The position numbers were made by a program, and so were the translations under genes. The notes under the pieces are model-generated. The model did not search any database, had not been told where the DNA came from, and saw nothing but the letters and a program-made list of their open reading frames with translations. This document shows, piece after piece, positions 1 to 7,866 of a stretch of 50,949 nucleotides of DNA (position 1 is its first letter; each line of letters opens with the position of its first letter). The DNA lies in the IMG/VR virus record IMGVR_UViG_3300044998_001404, positions 1-50,949 of that record; one strand, 5' to 3'. Source of the stretch: a virus.

Positions 1-474
1 GTGCAAAAGATGATGCTCAACGAAGTCGAGCTGGCCGAACGATGGAACCTCAGCCCGAAGACGCTCCAGCGATGGCGCAGCGAAGGCCGGGGCCCCCGGT
101 TCATGAAGATGTCCAAGCGCGTCGTCTACCCGATGGACGAGGTCCTCGATTTCGAGTCTCATGCCCTGCGGGCCTCGACCTGGGAGAGCGCCGGCGACGT
201 CGTCCGCCCGAGCGGCGCGAATCTGATGGACCCGCGCGAGATCGCGCACGTAACTGGTTTGCCCCTGTACATCTTCTGCCACAAGCAAACGCGCGACTCG
301 CTCGGCGTCCCGCATCGTCGGGTTCAGAAGTTGATCCGGTTCGACCGCGACGAGGTGATGGCGTGGGCCAGGCGCTGGCTGCAGGATGCCAAAGACCAGG
401 GCATTGCCGCGAAGGGCGACCCGGCAGGCCTGTACCGGTCGCTGCAGCAGGCCTTGGCTTCGCTGCCGGCCTGA
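1..474 (+). CDS. Helix-turn-helix DNA-binding protein (excisionase/MerR-like), 157 aa
   Basis: Residues 5-55 form a compact winged-helix domain of the HTH_17 type (ELAERWNLS, then LQRWRSEGRGP, then a VVYP strand and a helix with DEV). The remainder (about residues 75-130) ends in a second segment that could be a similar fold, with the RFDRDEVMAWARRWL pattern. The start shown is a GTG at the first base of the window; an ATG lies 9 nt further in, and a longer upstream start cannot be excluded. The N-terminal domain closely resembles the 70-aa protein at 43696-43908 at the other end of the element. It probably binds DNA as a regulator or recombination directionality factor; its target is unknown. 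Confidence 0.7.
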   Translation: MQKMMLNEVELAERWNLSPKTLQRWRSEGRGPRFMKMSKRVVYPMDEVLDFESHALRASTWESAGDVVRPSGANLMDPREIAHVTGLPLYIFCHKQTRDSLGVPHRRVQKLIRFDRDEVMAWARRWLQDAKDQGIAAKGDPAGLYRSLQQALASLPA

Positions 475-485
475 CCTCCGAAGAC

Positions 486-526
486 AATGCATCCGCATTG
501 ACATGGAAATGCAGATGCATTACTCT
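486..526 (+). promoter_or_regulatory. Promoter with two embedded palindromes upstream of prlF-yhaV
   Basis: A consensus -35 box TTGACA at 498-503 is followed after exactly 17 nt by TACTCT (521-526) as a weak -10 box. Two inverted repeats flank or overlap it: AATGC-4nt-GCATT at 486-499 and AATGCA-GA-TGCATT at 508-521, with centres 22 nt apart (two helical turns). PrlF-type antitoxins have AbrB-like DNA-binding folds and commonly repress their own operon, so these are likely antitoxin operators. The start codon at 570 lies 44 nt downstream of the -10. Confidence 0.65.
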
Positions 527-569
527 CCGTGTGCCGCATCCTCGCCGGAGAAATGCCGTGCCCGCCACC

Positions 570-887
570 ATGCAAGTTGAATCGACGCTGACCGACCGCT
601 ACCAGACCACGGTGCCCGAGACGGTGCGCCGGGCCCTGCGCCTGGGCAAGCGCGACAAGATCCACTACACGATCCGTCCGGACGGCGAGGTCGTGCTCAC
701 GCGCGCGGCCACTGGCGAGAACGACGATCCTGCACTGGCGCCGTTTCTCGGCTTCCTGGCCCGCGATATGGCCAAGCATCCCGAGCGGCTCCAAGCCGTG
801 GATGCCGGTCTCGCGCAACGCATCCAGGCGCTGGTCGGCGGTATCGAGATCAATCTGGACGCGCCGCTGTCGGCTGACGATGAATGA
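570..887 (+). CDS. prlF: PrlF-family antitoxin of a type II toxin-antitoxin pair
   Basis: This 105-aa protein opens with the swapped-hairpin AbrB/MazE signature (ESTLTDRYQTTVPETVRRAL, residues 4-23), followed by a KIHYTI..DGEVVL strand pair; the rest is a helical toxin-binding tail. PrlF antitoxins neutralise the ribonuclease YhaV and repress the shared promoter. The ATG at 570 is chosen because it begins the conserved domain and follows the palindrome-bearing promoter; the long open frame upstream to 42 is antisense or out of frame to the HTH gene. The stop overlaps the toxin start (ATGA at 884-887), which indicates translational coupling. Confidence 0.9.
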   Translation: MQVESTLTDRYQTTVPETVRRALRLGKRDKIHYTIRPDGEVVLTRAATGENDDPALAPFLGFLARDMAKHPERLQAVDAGLAQRIQALVGGIEINLDAPLSADDE

Positions 888-1381
888 GCGGCGGCAAGCC
901 ACTGGTCGTCAACGGCTGGACCCTCTTTGCCCACCCGATCTTTCTTGACCAGCTTGACGCCCTGACCGCGCAGGTCGAGGCACTCAAGCGCAAGGACCCG
1001 GCCGGCTACGTCAAGAAGAACGCCACCAAGCGCCTGGCGGCCATCGCCAAGCTGGCGTTCGAGGTGATTCCGCAAGACCCCGCCCGGCCAGAGTACCGCC
1101 AGGGCAACACACTCGGCGACGAGCACAAGCACTGGTTCCGGGCCAAGTTCTTCCAGCAGTACCGGCTGTTCTTCCGGTTCCATGCGCAGGCCAAGGTGAT
1201 CGTCTTCGCCTGGGTCAACGACGAACGCACGTTGCGGGCCTACGAGAGCGCCGACGACGCCTACCGGGTGTTCCGCCGGATGCTCGATGGCGGCCGGCCG
1301 CCATCGGACTGGGGCCAGTTGCTGGCCGAAGCACGTGCCGAATCGGAGCGCCTTGGCCGGCTCGCGTCAGGCGCTGCTTGA
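884..1381 (+). CDS. yhaV: YhaV-family ribonuclease toxin
   Basis: This 165-aa protein matches the YhaV toxin family, RelE-fold ribonucleases that inhibit growth by cleaving RNA. Family signatures include the GWTLFAHP start, KRLAAIAKLAFEVIPQDP, the FRAKFFQQYRLFFR block and the VIVFAWVND..TLRAY block (about residues 85-125). Length is typical of the family. It starts inside the stop codon of prlF, so the pair forms one operon. The pair probably stabilises this element in its host; which chromosomal or phage segment it serves cannot be decided from the window. Confidence 0.9.
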   Translation: MSGGKPLVVNGWTLFAHPIFLDQLDALTAQVEALKRKDPAGYVKKNATKRLAAIAKLAFEVIPQDPARPEYRQGNTLGDEHKHWFRAKFFQQYRLFFRFHAQAKVIVFAWVNDERTLRAYESADDAYRVFRRMLDGGRPPSDWGQLLAEARAESERLGRLASGAA

Positions 1382-1829
1382 CGGGCGCGCTCTGCGCGTG
1401 TCGCCTGCCACTTCGCTCCTGCGGGCTTCCGAGGAAGTCTGCGTGTGTCAGCGGAGTTGGTAGGAAATGGCAGGAAGAGCGAGGTGGAGTCCTAAACGGA
1501 ATCCAACCGGCATCTACATCGAGGTAGGAATGTAGCGGAAATGGTGGGAATTGAGGGCGTTGACCGGAGCCCGCATGAACTTCGGCGGGGTCGGCGCGGG
1601 TCGCAAATAGACTGTCGTACCGAGTCGATGGCCGGCTAGGCTCGCGCCCGCCAGACAGATTGTTCGAGGCCGTCGGGGCGATCAGCGCGCGGAGCTAGGC
1701 GACCGCGTCCGATACATCCTGCGGCACGACGGTGAAGGCCGCCCTCCTGCCGCTATCCAAGCGTGCGATTGACAGCTATCTCGCACACCAAGAAGATGAC
1801 CACTTTGTCAAGAACAAGAACGGACCCGC
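1382..1829. other. Gene-poor spacer between the toxin gene and the restriction cargo
   Basis: No convincing gene is visible in this 448-nt stretch. It contains degenerate purine-rich repeats of the type GGTAGGAA...TGG (about 1458-1555), and a short open run at about 1680-1770 that reads like a decayed gene remnant before stopping. A TTGACA at about 1769-1774 could be the -35 of a promoter for the downstream ATPase gene, but its -10 is poor. The change from toxin-antitoxin genes to restriction genes across it suggests a junction of separately acquired cargo. Confidence 0.35.
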
Positions 1830-3521
1830 ATGGCGACTCCACTCCCGACACAAAACATCCTTGGCGTTTTCAAGGCGCTCAAAGACGATATCCAAGCAAC
1901 GCTGCTCACGCCCCGCGGGCTCTCAATGAAGAGCTGCGGAACAAAGGCGCTTGAGCTTGCAGAGCCAACAAGTGTGGCGACCGGTTTTTGGGCCAATCCT
2001 CAGTCCGTCTCAAGTAAACCGCCACGCTGGATCGTTCAGGTGGAGGGGCAGGTTTCCGGCGGTGTTGCTGCACGATTTGCTCTTGATGCGGCTGGAAATC
2101 CGATCCCGATGGGCCGCACCATTGGTTATGTGAATAACCGTGACGGTTCATGCGCGGTATGTGCATTCCGCGTACTTCCGGCCGTTAAGCCGACTGGCCC
2201 CGGTAGTTCTTGGGAATTCCCACAGGGCTGGGAGTACCTCTTGATCGTTGGCTTCGCCAAGCCGCTTCCGGCCGGAACTTCTGGTGACCCTCTGAGCGAC
2301 TTCAATCCAGATGTGGGCACCATTGATTTCGGCGGGGGCGCAGCAAAACGTAGCTACAACGTCGCGTTCCGTGCACTGGTTAAGGTTCCAGGTGCGATAT
2401 CGATCTCGGCTGGAACAACCTATGACGACACTGGTCAGGCGATCGCAGTCCTCGCGGGCGCCACTCTCTACGACGGAACGCAAGACGCCGAGCGAGACCG
2501 CCTCGTCGCCGACCTTTCGGCTGTGTTCGCCGCGGCACCGTCGACAGAGCCGTTCTCTCTTGCTGAAGACACATCACTGGTCGGCATCGATTCATCCGTT
2601 TACCGGCAGATCGAGGCGGCCGTCAACTCCGGCAAGCGCCACATCATCTTCTATGGACCGCCAGGTACCGGCAAGACGACCCTGGCCGAGTACTTGGCTC
2701 GTGAGCTTTCCGAGCGCGACGACGGTGACGGCTCCTACCTGATGCTTACCGCATCCTCAGCATGGAGCGTGCAAGATCTTGTGGGTGGCTACCAGCCGTT
2801 AGGCGGAGGGGCAATCGGCTTCATCCCCGGCGCGATGCTGAGGAACTTCGACAAGCCCACCATCATCGATGAACTCAACCGCTGCCCGATTGACAAGGTT
2901 CTGGGTCCACTCTTCTCGATTCTCTCTGGGCAGGCGTCGGTGTTGCCATGTCGAGCGGACGCAGCAGATCCGACAAGTCCCTTTCACGTCGTCTTGCCTG
3001 AACCGCGCTCCGACATGGCACCGCACGAGCATGCCCCCGAACCGGCTTGGCGCCTGATCTGCACGCTCAACACCTACGACAAGACGCAACTGGGCCAGAT
3101 CTCCTATGCGTTGAGCCGTCGCTTCGCGTGGATTAAGGTTGGAGCGCCGTCGGACCTTGAGGCTTTCACGGTAGAGATGTCTCGCCGACTGGGCCTTACC
3201 GTTCCCGACCCGATACCTGCGAATCCGGTTGCGGCAATGTGGCGGGCGGTCAACACCGCGCGCGAAATTGGCGGCGCGCCAATCGTAGATTTCTTGAAGA
3301 CCCTGCGGGCCCTCGATCATGGCGTTGACGCGTTCGCCCCGCCGGCTGGCGCGGCGGCCGACGCATTTCTCTCCGCGTTCCGCATGTGTATCTTGCCGCT
3401 CATGGACGGGCTGTCCCCACGAGAGGCATCTGATTTAGCAGTCAGCGTCGCAGCGGCTTGGGCTCTCAACGCTTCAAGAGCGGATCGACTGAGTATGGAC
3501 TGCAGGGAGTTCTCTGCGTGA
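1830..3521 (+). CDS. McrB-like AAA+ ATPase subunit of a restriction system
   Basis: This 563-aa protein has an unrecognised N-terminal region (about 1-250; possibly DNA binding or target recognition) followed by a McrB/MoxR-type AAA+ domain. Visible motifs are Walker A GPPGTGKTT (276-284), Walker B PTIIDELNR (343-351), a sensor-1-like CTLNTYDKTQLG segment (asparagine near 414) and an arginine-rich LSRRFAWIKV segment near 430. McrB-type ATPases form hexamers that drive translocation and activate a partner nuclease. The next gene, a nuclease, starts within its stop codon. The start is the first ATG of the frame and lacks a strong ribosome site, so it is less certain. Confidence 0.8.
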   Translation: MATPLPTQNILGVFKALKDDIQATLLTPRGLSMKSCGTKALELAEPTSVATGFWANPQSVSSKPPRWIVQVEGQVSGGVAARFALDAAGNPIPMGRTIGYVNNRDGSCAVCAFRVLPAVKPTGPGSSWEFPQGWEYLLIVGFAKPLPAGTSGDPLSDFNPDVGTIDFGGGAAKRSYNVAFRALVKVPGAISISAGTTYDDTGQAIAVLAGATLYDGTQDAERDRLVADLSAVFAAAPSTEPFSLAEDTSLVGIDSSVYRQIEAAVNSGKRHIIFYGPPGTGKTTLAEYLARELSERDDGDGSYLMLTASSAWSVQDLVGGYQPLGGGAIGFIPGAMLRNFDKPTIIDELNRCPIDKVLGPLFSILSGQASVLPCRADAADPTSPFHVVLPEPRSDMAPHEHAPEPAWRLICTLNTYDKTQLGQISYALSRRFAWIKVGAPSDLEAFTVEMSRRLGLTVPDPIPANPVAAMWRAVNTAREIGGAPIVDFLKTLRALDHGVDAFAPPAGAAADAFLSAFRMCILPLMDGLSPREASDLAVSVAAAWALNASRADRLSMDCREFSA

Positions 3522-4747
3522 CGCAACAGGAGCCGGCACTTGAGGCAACGTGCCTTCGAGGCCTCCTTCGATATCTCGGCTCCGGCCCCCGATCACAGTA
3601 TCGTGGGCCTGTTACCGGCTTGACTCGAGATGACGTCGACGTGCTCTTGATGTGGTGGGCGCTGTCAAAGCCAGTGGGTGCGCTGGCCTCCAGATGCGCC
3701 AGCAGATCTCGTGAGATTTCGCCGTCGTTCGAAGAGTTCCGAAGGGAGGTATCCGGCGAACTGCCTGGACCACCAGATGCAGCTGCGTCCGCACTGCTGC
3801 AAGCAGTCACATGTGATTCGGCCGCATTCATCGTCAATGAAGCGTCCGGGACTTGGCTGTCGGGCCCGAATCGTGTGCTTGCCAAGACACTGGACAGTGC
3901 GCGAACGGCACTTCGGTCTGCGGCTCTTCATGCCCGAGGCGGGCTGTTTGAAGGACCGGCTCAAGAGCGGCTGAGCGTAATCGATGACGCACTACGGACA
4001 GCACCGCTTCGAGAGATCTTGAATTCGCCTGCGGGTCGCGCGAGGCTTAACGCTTACGACCGAAGGCAAGCCGCGAAAGCACGCGCACCTCTGTACCGCC
4101 TGGCATGGGACTGCGCTTCCACCGCGACGGCCATCGAGAACCTGGAGCCCGAAGCAATAGCAGCGCTACTCCAGTGTGAGTTGCTCCCGAGGCTGGAAAC
4201 ATGGCGCCTGTTCGAATTGGCTTGCCTGCTCGATGTGGCTGCCGCATTGTCGGCCGTTACCGGCGACTCCTGCCGACTCGATATGTCGTTCGCCACGATT
4301 CGACCTGCTGCGCGTATTGGAAACCTTCAAGTATGGTGGCAACGCGCGATTGCGGCGCGCTCACGCCCATATCTTGATGAAGGGGAGCGCAAGGCAGCGG
4401 ATCTCGCAAGTTCACTCGGGGTCAATGCCGGTACCGCGCGCGCCGACCTTACGGTCGAACGAGACGGGCGCGTCCTCGGCATTGTCGAGTGCAAGTGGTT
4501 TGGCAACGAGGCGTCAGCGCCCGGAGCGATTCTGGAAGCATGTGGGCAGATCGTTGGCTATGCCCGCGACGCGGCTTGGCGCCAACACGAAGGTGCCGAC
4601 GACCTTTTGACGCGAAGCGTGATCGCTCTGGCGCGCCGCGGCCCTGCTCCCTTGCGACTAGGCCACGGCCCGATCGGCTGTGTTGGTCTTGACGACCTTG
4701 GTGGAGACGCGCTTTACCCTTGGGCCAGCTTGATCGCCGCTGCTTGA
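3518..4747 (+). CDS. PD-(D/E)XK restriction nuclease, partner of the McrB-like ATPase
   Basis: The last third of this 409-aa protein shows a PD-(D/E)XK core: D310 in ARADLTVERDG, then VECKW with E324 and K326. This is the metal-binding catalytic site of many restriction enzymes. The long N-terminal part is mostly helical and not recognised. The GTG at 3518 is chosen because it overlaps the ATPase stop (GTGA) and follows an AGGGAG ribosome site; the open frame extends upstream to 3458 but that part lies inside the ATPase gene. Its position resembles McrC next to McrB. The 3' end overlaps the convergent methyltransferase gene by 90 nt. Confidence 0.75.
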   Translation: MTQQEPALEATCLRGLLRYLGSGPRSQYRGPVTGLTRDDVDVLLMWWALSKPVGALASRCASRSREISPSFEEFRREVSGELPGPPDAAASALLQAVTCDSAAFIVNEASGTWLSGPNRVLAKTLDSARTALRSAALHARGGLFEGPAQERLSVIDDALRTAPLREILNSPAGRARLNAYDRRQAAKARAPLYRLAWDCASTATAIENLEPEAIAALLQCELLPRLETWRLFELACLLDVAAALSAVTGDSCRLDMSFATIRPAARIGNLQVWWQRAIAARSRPYLDEGERKAADLASSLGVNAGTARADLTVERDGRVLGIVECKWFGNEASAPGAILEACGQIVGYARDAAWRQHEGADDLLTRSVIALARRGPAPLRLGHGPIGCVGLDDLGGDALYPWASLIAAA

Positions 4748-5938
4748 ATGGTCTCGGTGCTGCGACCTTGCGGCACCACCGTCAGCCACGAGCGGGACCT
4801 CGCGCTCATCAACCGCAGCCGCACACGGTGTGTGGATGACGTAAGACGATGGCTTACCAGCACTCAGGCAATCTTGCGTGCCCTGGAATCTGGACATTGC
4901 CCCTTCGAGGTAGGCTGCATTCATTTCGACGCAAGCCCATCGGCGGCCTAGCGCTTCTGCCGCCGCCCCGGTGACGCAAGATCCTCCGAAGGGATCAAGA
5001 ACAAAGTCACCCGGATCGGTCGTCATTCTAATGAAGTACTCGGGCAACGCCGCCGGAAACCTCGCAGGGTGAATGTCTAGACCCTTATCTCTGCAGTACT
5101 CCTGATACGCGCCTGTCGATTCGGTGTTTGCGATTGCCAGCAAATTTGGGGGGACCGAGCCTCCGTTATCCTTTCCGAACTTCTCCGAAATCACGTGCCC
5201 GGATGGACGTGTCTTGGCTTGATAGCCGTTTTTGATGAGCGACTTCATTGACTCGCTGTACGGCGCGAGAACTCGTCGGTTGCTGGCTTTAGGAAATGGG
5301 GTCTTGGAGAGCCACCAGACGCAGTTCACTGCGTCTTTCGGCCGAACGCGGCGGACGTTGACCCACTCGGCGGGCGTTGGAAGTTTGGCCGGGTTCCACC
5401 AATAGTGCTCCAGGGCAAGGTGAAAGCCGTATTCCTCGCAGAGCATGATCAAGAGCTTGAAGTGGTACAGGGAACGTGTCGGCGTTCCCGGCTTCCAAGC
5501 CCCGCCGATGTCGATGACAAGACTCCCGTCATCCCGAAGAATCTTCCTGAAGCCCTCCGCGAAAGGTCGAAACCAGTCGCAGTAGGCGTGAGCGTCCTCA
5601 TTCCCGTACGATTTTTTACGGACCAAGCCGAATGGAGGCGAGGTCATGATCAGATTGACGCTATTGGGCTCCCTTCGCTCCATCCAATCCAGCGAGTCAC
5701 CGTTCCACATGCTTCCCAATGCGGTGCGGTGGTATTCGGTCAGTGGACGGGGAATACGCTTCACTTGCGCCTTTGGAGTTGCAGACTGGATGTCTGCACG
5801 TGCAAGTGCCCGCAGGTAGTCACTGATGGTCTTGTATCCCAGGGTCTTCACCCGTTCTTCTAGCGCCGCCTTCTCTGCAGCGCTCATACGTATCGACGTG
5901 GTCGTTTCTCTGGGTTCTGACACAGTTGGTCGAGCCAT
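4658..5938 (-). CDS. Site-specific DNA amino-methyltransferase with ribbon-helix-helix N-terminus
   Basis: This 426-aa protein has three parts. Residues 12-50 (TTSIRMSAAEKAALEERV...TISDYLRALARAD) look like a ribbon-helix-helix DNA-binding domain. Residues 75-350 are a beta-class methyltransferase: catalytic motif IV TSPPFG (99-104), HPARFPAALP (290-299) and S-adenosylmethionine motif I DPFGGS (315-320). A TSPP motif is usual in N4-cytosine enzymes but also occurs in some N6-adenine ones. The last 75 residues are low complexity. It is convergent with the ATPase and nuclease genes and probably protects host DNA from that nuclease. The N-terminal domain may bind the palindrome at its own promoter. 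Confidence 0.85.
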   Translation of the reverse strand: MARPTVSEPRETTTSIRMSAAEKAALEERVKTLGYKTISDYLRALARADIQSATPKAQVKRIPRPLTEYHRTALGSMWNGDSLDWMERREPNSVNLIMTSPPFGLVRKKSYGNEDAHAYCDWFRPFAEGFRKILRDDGSLVIDIGGAWKPGTPTRSLYHFKLLIMLCEEYGFHLALEHYWWNPAKLPTPAEWVNVRRVRPKDAVNCVWWLSKTPFPKASNRRVLAPYSESMKSLIKNGYQAKTRPSGHVISEKFGKDNGGSVPPNLLAIANTESTGAYQEYCRDKGLDIHPARFPAALPEYFIRMTTDPGDFVLDPFGGSCVTGAAAEALGRRWACVEMNAAYLEGAMSRFQGTQDCLSAGKPSSYVIHTPCAAAVDEREVPLVADGGAARSQHRDHSSSGDQAGPRVKRVSTKVVKTNTADRAVA

Positions 5939-5978
5939 TCCTGACTCCTCGCGTTAATGTTGTTCAGCTAGGCCAGAC

Positions 5979-6040
5979 GTAACACGAAACCCAGCCTTGT
6001 TTTCGTATTACATTATGCCTCGGCGCTTGGAGAAACGCAA
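5979..6040 (-). promoter_or_regulatory. Methyltransferase promoter with inverted-repeat operator
   Basis: Read on the minus strand, TTGCGT (6035-6040) is followed after 17 nt by CATAAT (6012-6017, five of six matches to TATAAT). Immediately downstream, where transcription would start, lies an inverted repeat with 12-nt arms, GTAACACGAAAC (5979-5990) and TTTTCGTATTAC (6000-6011), pairing at 10 of 12 positions around a 9-nt spacer. A repressor bound here would block initiation. The ribbon-helix-helix head of the methyltransferase is the obvious candidate. Confidence 0.55.
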
Positions 6041-6046
6041 CGCTAA

Positions 6047-6535
6047 TCAGGGGCTCCGCGGGGCGTTCGGCATTGGTCTGTCAACGAGCAGGCTACCCTC
6101 AGCATGTCGCCTTGCAACGAGCCCCGGCAACACCTTCCCGCCGCCGTACACCCACCGGCGAAGTTCAGCGGCGGCAGTCGTCCAATCCCGCTGGTTGACC
6201 CGCCGCCGCAGCGTCGAGGTCTGCAGCCGCCCGGCGCCGAGGTTGAAGGTGAAGTCGACGATGGCGGCCAGCCGCCCTTCCGGCTCCGCGGCCAGCACCG
6301 GGCAGTAGCGCAGCGTCGCGTTCAGCGCCGTCATGAGGTCGGTGGCCAGGTAGCCCTCGGCTTCCGCTTCCGTGATCGGCGGGTGCTTCGAATCGCAGAG
6401 GTGCCCGTAGCCGATGGTCCAGTAGCCTGCTGGGCAGATGTACGGATGCGCACGGCCCGGATCGGCCTTCGCCACTCGGTAGAAGCCTTCGAAGCGCTTG
6501 GCCAGGTCAATGGCTTGTGGCGGAACGCGGATCAA
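6047..6535 (-). CDS. Endolysin, GH24 lysozyme family
   Basis: This 162-aa muramidase cleaves peptidoglycan at the end of the lytic cycle. The GH24 active-site triad is visible as E16 (RFEGFYR), C34 (YICPAG) and T40 (YWTIGYGH), with downstream DFTFNLGAG and LPGLVARR blocks typical of the family. The start is taken as TTG at 6533-6535 because it overlaps the preceding stop codon (TTGA) and is preceded at 8 nt by GGAGG; a GTG at 6550 has no ribosome site. No signal peptide or signal anchor is seen, so export relies on the holin. It is the last gene of the late operon. Confidence 0.9.
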   Translation of the reverse strand: MIRVPPQAIDLAKRFEGFYRVAKADPGRAHPYICPAGYWTIGYGHLCDSKHPPITEAEAEGYLATDLMTALNATLRYCPVLAAEPEGRLAAIVDFTFNLGAGRLQTSTLRRRVNQRDWTTAAAELRRWVYGGGKVLPGLVARRHAEGSLLVDRPMPNAPRSP

Positions 6536-7014
6536 GGCAGGCACCTCCACGTCTCGCGCCGCTTGATCTGATGCAGCGTGGTCTTGCCGATGCCGTACTC
6601 GGCACGGATCAGACGCGGCGGCCTTGTGTCGTTGCGTATGGCGATGACGTCTTCTGCGCGCAGATTCGCCTTCGGATGGCACTCACCGGCAGGCCATTGG
6701 CGGCGACCCTTGTGCACCATATCCAGCACGTTCTCTCGCTGCGTGGCAACAAAGAGATGGCCGGGATTGACACAGTGCCGTGTGTCGCAGGTATGGCAGA
6801 CCACCAGGCCGGTTGGAATCGGGCCGACCGACAGTTCATAAGCGACACGATGCGCCCTGAGGAGCGGCTTTCCGCCATCGGCACCGATGCTGCCGTAGCC
6901 GCGGGTATCGATGGAGCCGACCCACGGCCAACATTCATCAGTACCGCGCTTGTCGACCTTCTCCCAAAAGCGTTCAGCCAGCGGTCGAGGCTGGCGTCCT
7001 TTATGCCTGACCAC
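6532..7014 (-). CDS. HNH homing-type endonuclease
   Basis: This 160-aa protein has the phage HNH endonuclease core (CWPWVGSIDTRGYG, AHRVAYEL, LVVCHTCDTRHCVNPGHLFVATQRENVLDM, about residues 28-100), where histidines and asparagine coordinate the catalytic metal and cysteines bind zinc. A C-terminal segment (about 115-158) resembles a small DNA-binding helix-turn-helix. The start is GTG with GGGAG upstream. It is inserted in the lysis cassette between holin and endolysin with overlaps on both sides (14 nt and 4 nt), so it is well adapted to the operon. Such enzymes nick or cut phage DNA and can spread by homing. Confidence 0.85.
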   Translation of the reverse strand: MVRHKGRQPRPLAERFWEKVDKRGTDECWPWVGSIDTRGYGSIGADGGKPLLRAHRVAYELSVGPIPTGLVVCHTCDTRHCVNPGHLFVATQRENVLDMVHKGRRQWPAGECHPKANLRAEDVIAIRNDTRPPRLIRAEYGIGKTTLHQIKRRETWRCLP

Positions 7015-7483
7015 CGCGCCGCTCCCATACCCTCGAAATAAACCAGAAGTTCAGGATGCCTGACAGCAGCGCTTGATCAGCTTCCGTCCAGGTGGCGATC
7101 AACGCCGGCCCGAAACCCACACCTGCCTGCACAGAGCCGACAAAGGTCGAGAGCTTCACCCCGGCATACATGAGCACGAAGAGGTAGGTGACCACAGGCC
7201 TGACCGTGGTCGACAGCGCATCCGCCCACCTCACACCAGAAGGTCTGCCTTGGGAGGCAACCGCCTCCTTCAACGCTTCGATAGCCCCGGTGTTCCAGGC
7301 AGCTTCGGCAGCGGCACCGATCTCGGCCATCCGCTGGGCACCGCGCAGCTTCTCGAACTCCAGCGCCTTGTCCTGCATGGCCAGCTCGTGACCACGCTCG
7401 CCCTTACGGTCGAGCCACTTGAGGATCTCGGGCGCGAGACGGAAGGCCCCGCCGAGGAAGCCTCCGAGCAAGGTCTCGATCAT
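7001..7483 (-). CDS. Holin, three-transmembrane type
   Basis: This 160-aa protein resembles the 3TM holin family associated with lysis and gene-transfer-agent release. It begins MIETLLGGFLGGAFRLAPEI, has a charged middle segment (KWLDRKGERGHELAMQDKALEFEKL), and contains hydrophobic helices near residues 95-115 (VRPVVTYLFVLMYAGVKL) and 135-152 (LLSGILNFWFISRVW). It would form the membrane lesion that lets the endolysin reach the cell wall. The ATG overlaps the stop of the upstream membrane protein (ATGA). Confidence 0.75.
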   Translation of the reverse strand: MIETLLGGFLGGAFRLAPEILKWLDRKGERGHELAMQDKALEFEKLRGAQRMAEIGAAAEAAWNTGAIEALKEAVASQGRPSGVRWADALSTTVRPVVTYLFVLMYAGVKLSTFVGSVQAGVGFGPALIATWTEADQALLSGILNFWFISRVWERRGGQA

Positions 7484-7782
7484 TGGCCGCCTCCCACCAG
7501 CTTCAGCTTGATGGCGGCGCCGACCAGCAGCGCGGCCAAGATGCCGGTCGTGACCACTTTGACGACGGTCTGCCAGGCCGTGCGGCGCGCGTCGCGCCAG
7601 GCTTCGAGCAGGTCGCGCAGCTCGCGGATGTCGCGCGCGGCACTGCCGTTCTCCAGGCCAAGGTGGGCGAGGCAACGCTCGGCCCCACGTTGGGCGGCGC
7701 GGTCGAGCAAGTCGTCGAAGTCCTCCTTGCGCAAGAGGAGCATGTTCTCGACGAGGGCGGGCTTGTTGTCAGGTTCGGTCAT
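7480..7782 (-). CDS. Small membrane protein of the lysis cassette (DUF6127-like)
   Basis: A 100-aa protein with a soluble, charged N-terminal half (LLLRKEDFDDLLDRAAQRGAE, then RELRDLLEAWRD) and one membrane helix near the C-terminus (residues about 72-95, VVKVVTTGILAALLVGAAIKL). It lies directly upstream of, and overlaps, the 3TM holin gene. The arrangement suggests an antiholin or accessory holin. The family assignment is from memory of similar lysis-region proteins and was not tested by a search. Confidence 0.65.
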   Translation of the reverse strand: MTEPDNKPALVENMLLLRKEDFDDLLDRAAQRGAERCLAHLGLENGSAARDIRELRDLLEAWRDARRTAWQTVVKVVTTGILAALLVGAAIKLKLVGGGQ

Positions 7783-7804
7783 GGGCGGTCTCCAGAAATG
7801 CGAA

Positions 7805-7835
7805 ACCCGCCCGACGCGTAAGCATCAAGGCGGGT
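7805..7835 (-). terminator. Weak hairpin before the lysis cassette
   Basis: ACCCGCC (7805-7811) pairs with GGCGGGT (7829-7835) across a 17-nt loop in the 84-nt gap between the tail gene at 7867 and the lysis genes. On the minus strand the stem is followed only by a broken T-rich run (TTTCGCATTT), so it is at best a partial terminator or attenuator that lowers lysis gene expression. Confidence 0.3.
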
Positions 7836-7866
7836 CTCAGGGATAAATGCGGGGATCGGCGGTGCT

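Noticed and set aside
42-569. Upstream extension of the antitoxin frame
   Set aside because: It runs through the HTH gene in another frame; the promoter and palindromes at 486-526 and the conserved start support ATG 570.
1440-1560. GGTAGGAA repeats as an attachment site
   Set aside because: The repeats are short and degenerate and no matching copy was found near the recombinase, so attL/attR cannot be claimed.
1732-1929. Short plus-strand open frame before the McrB-like gene
   Set aside because: It overlaps the ATPase start in another frame and shows no recognised pattern; could be a decayed fragment only.
3458-3517. Longer start for the nuclease gene
   Set aside because: It lies inside the ATPase coding region; the GTG at 3518 has a ribosome site and overlaps the stop.
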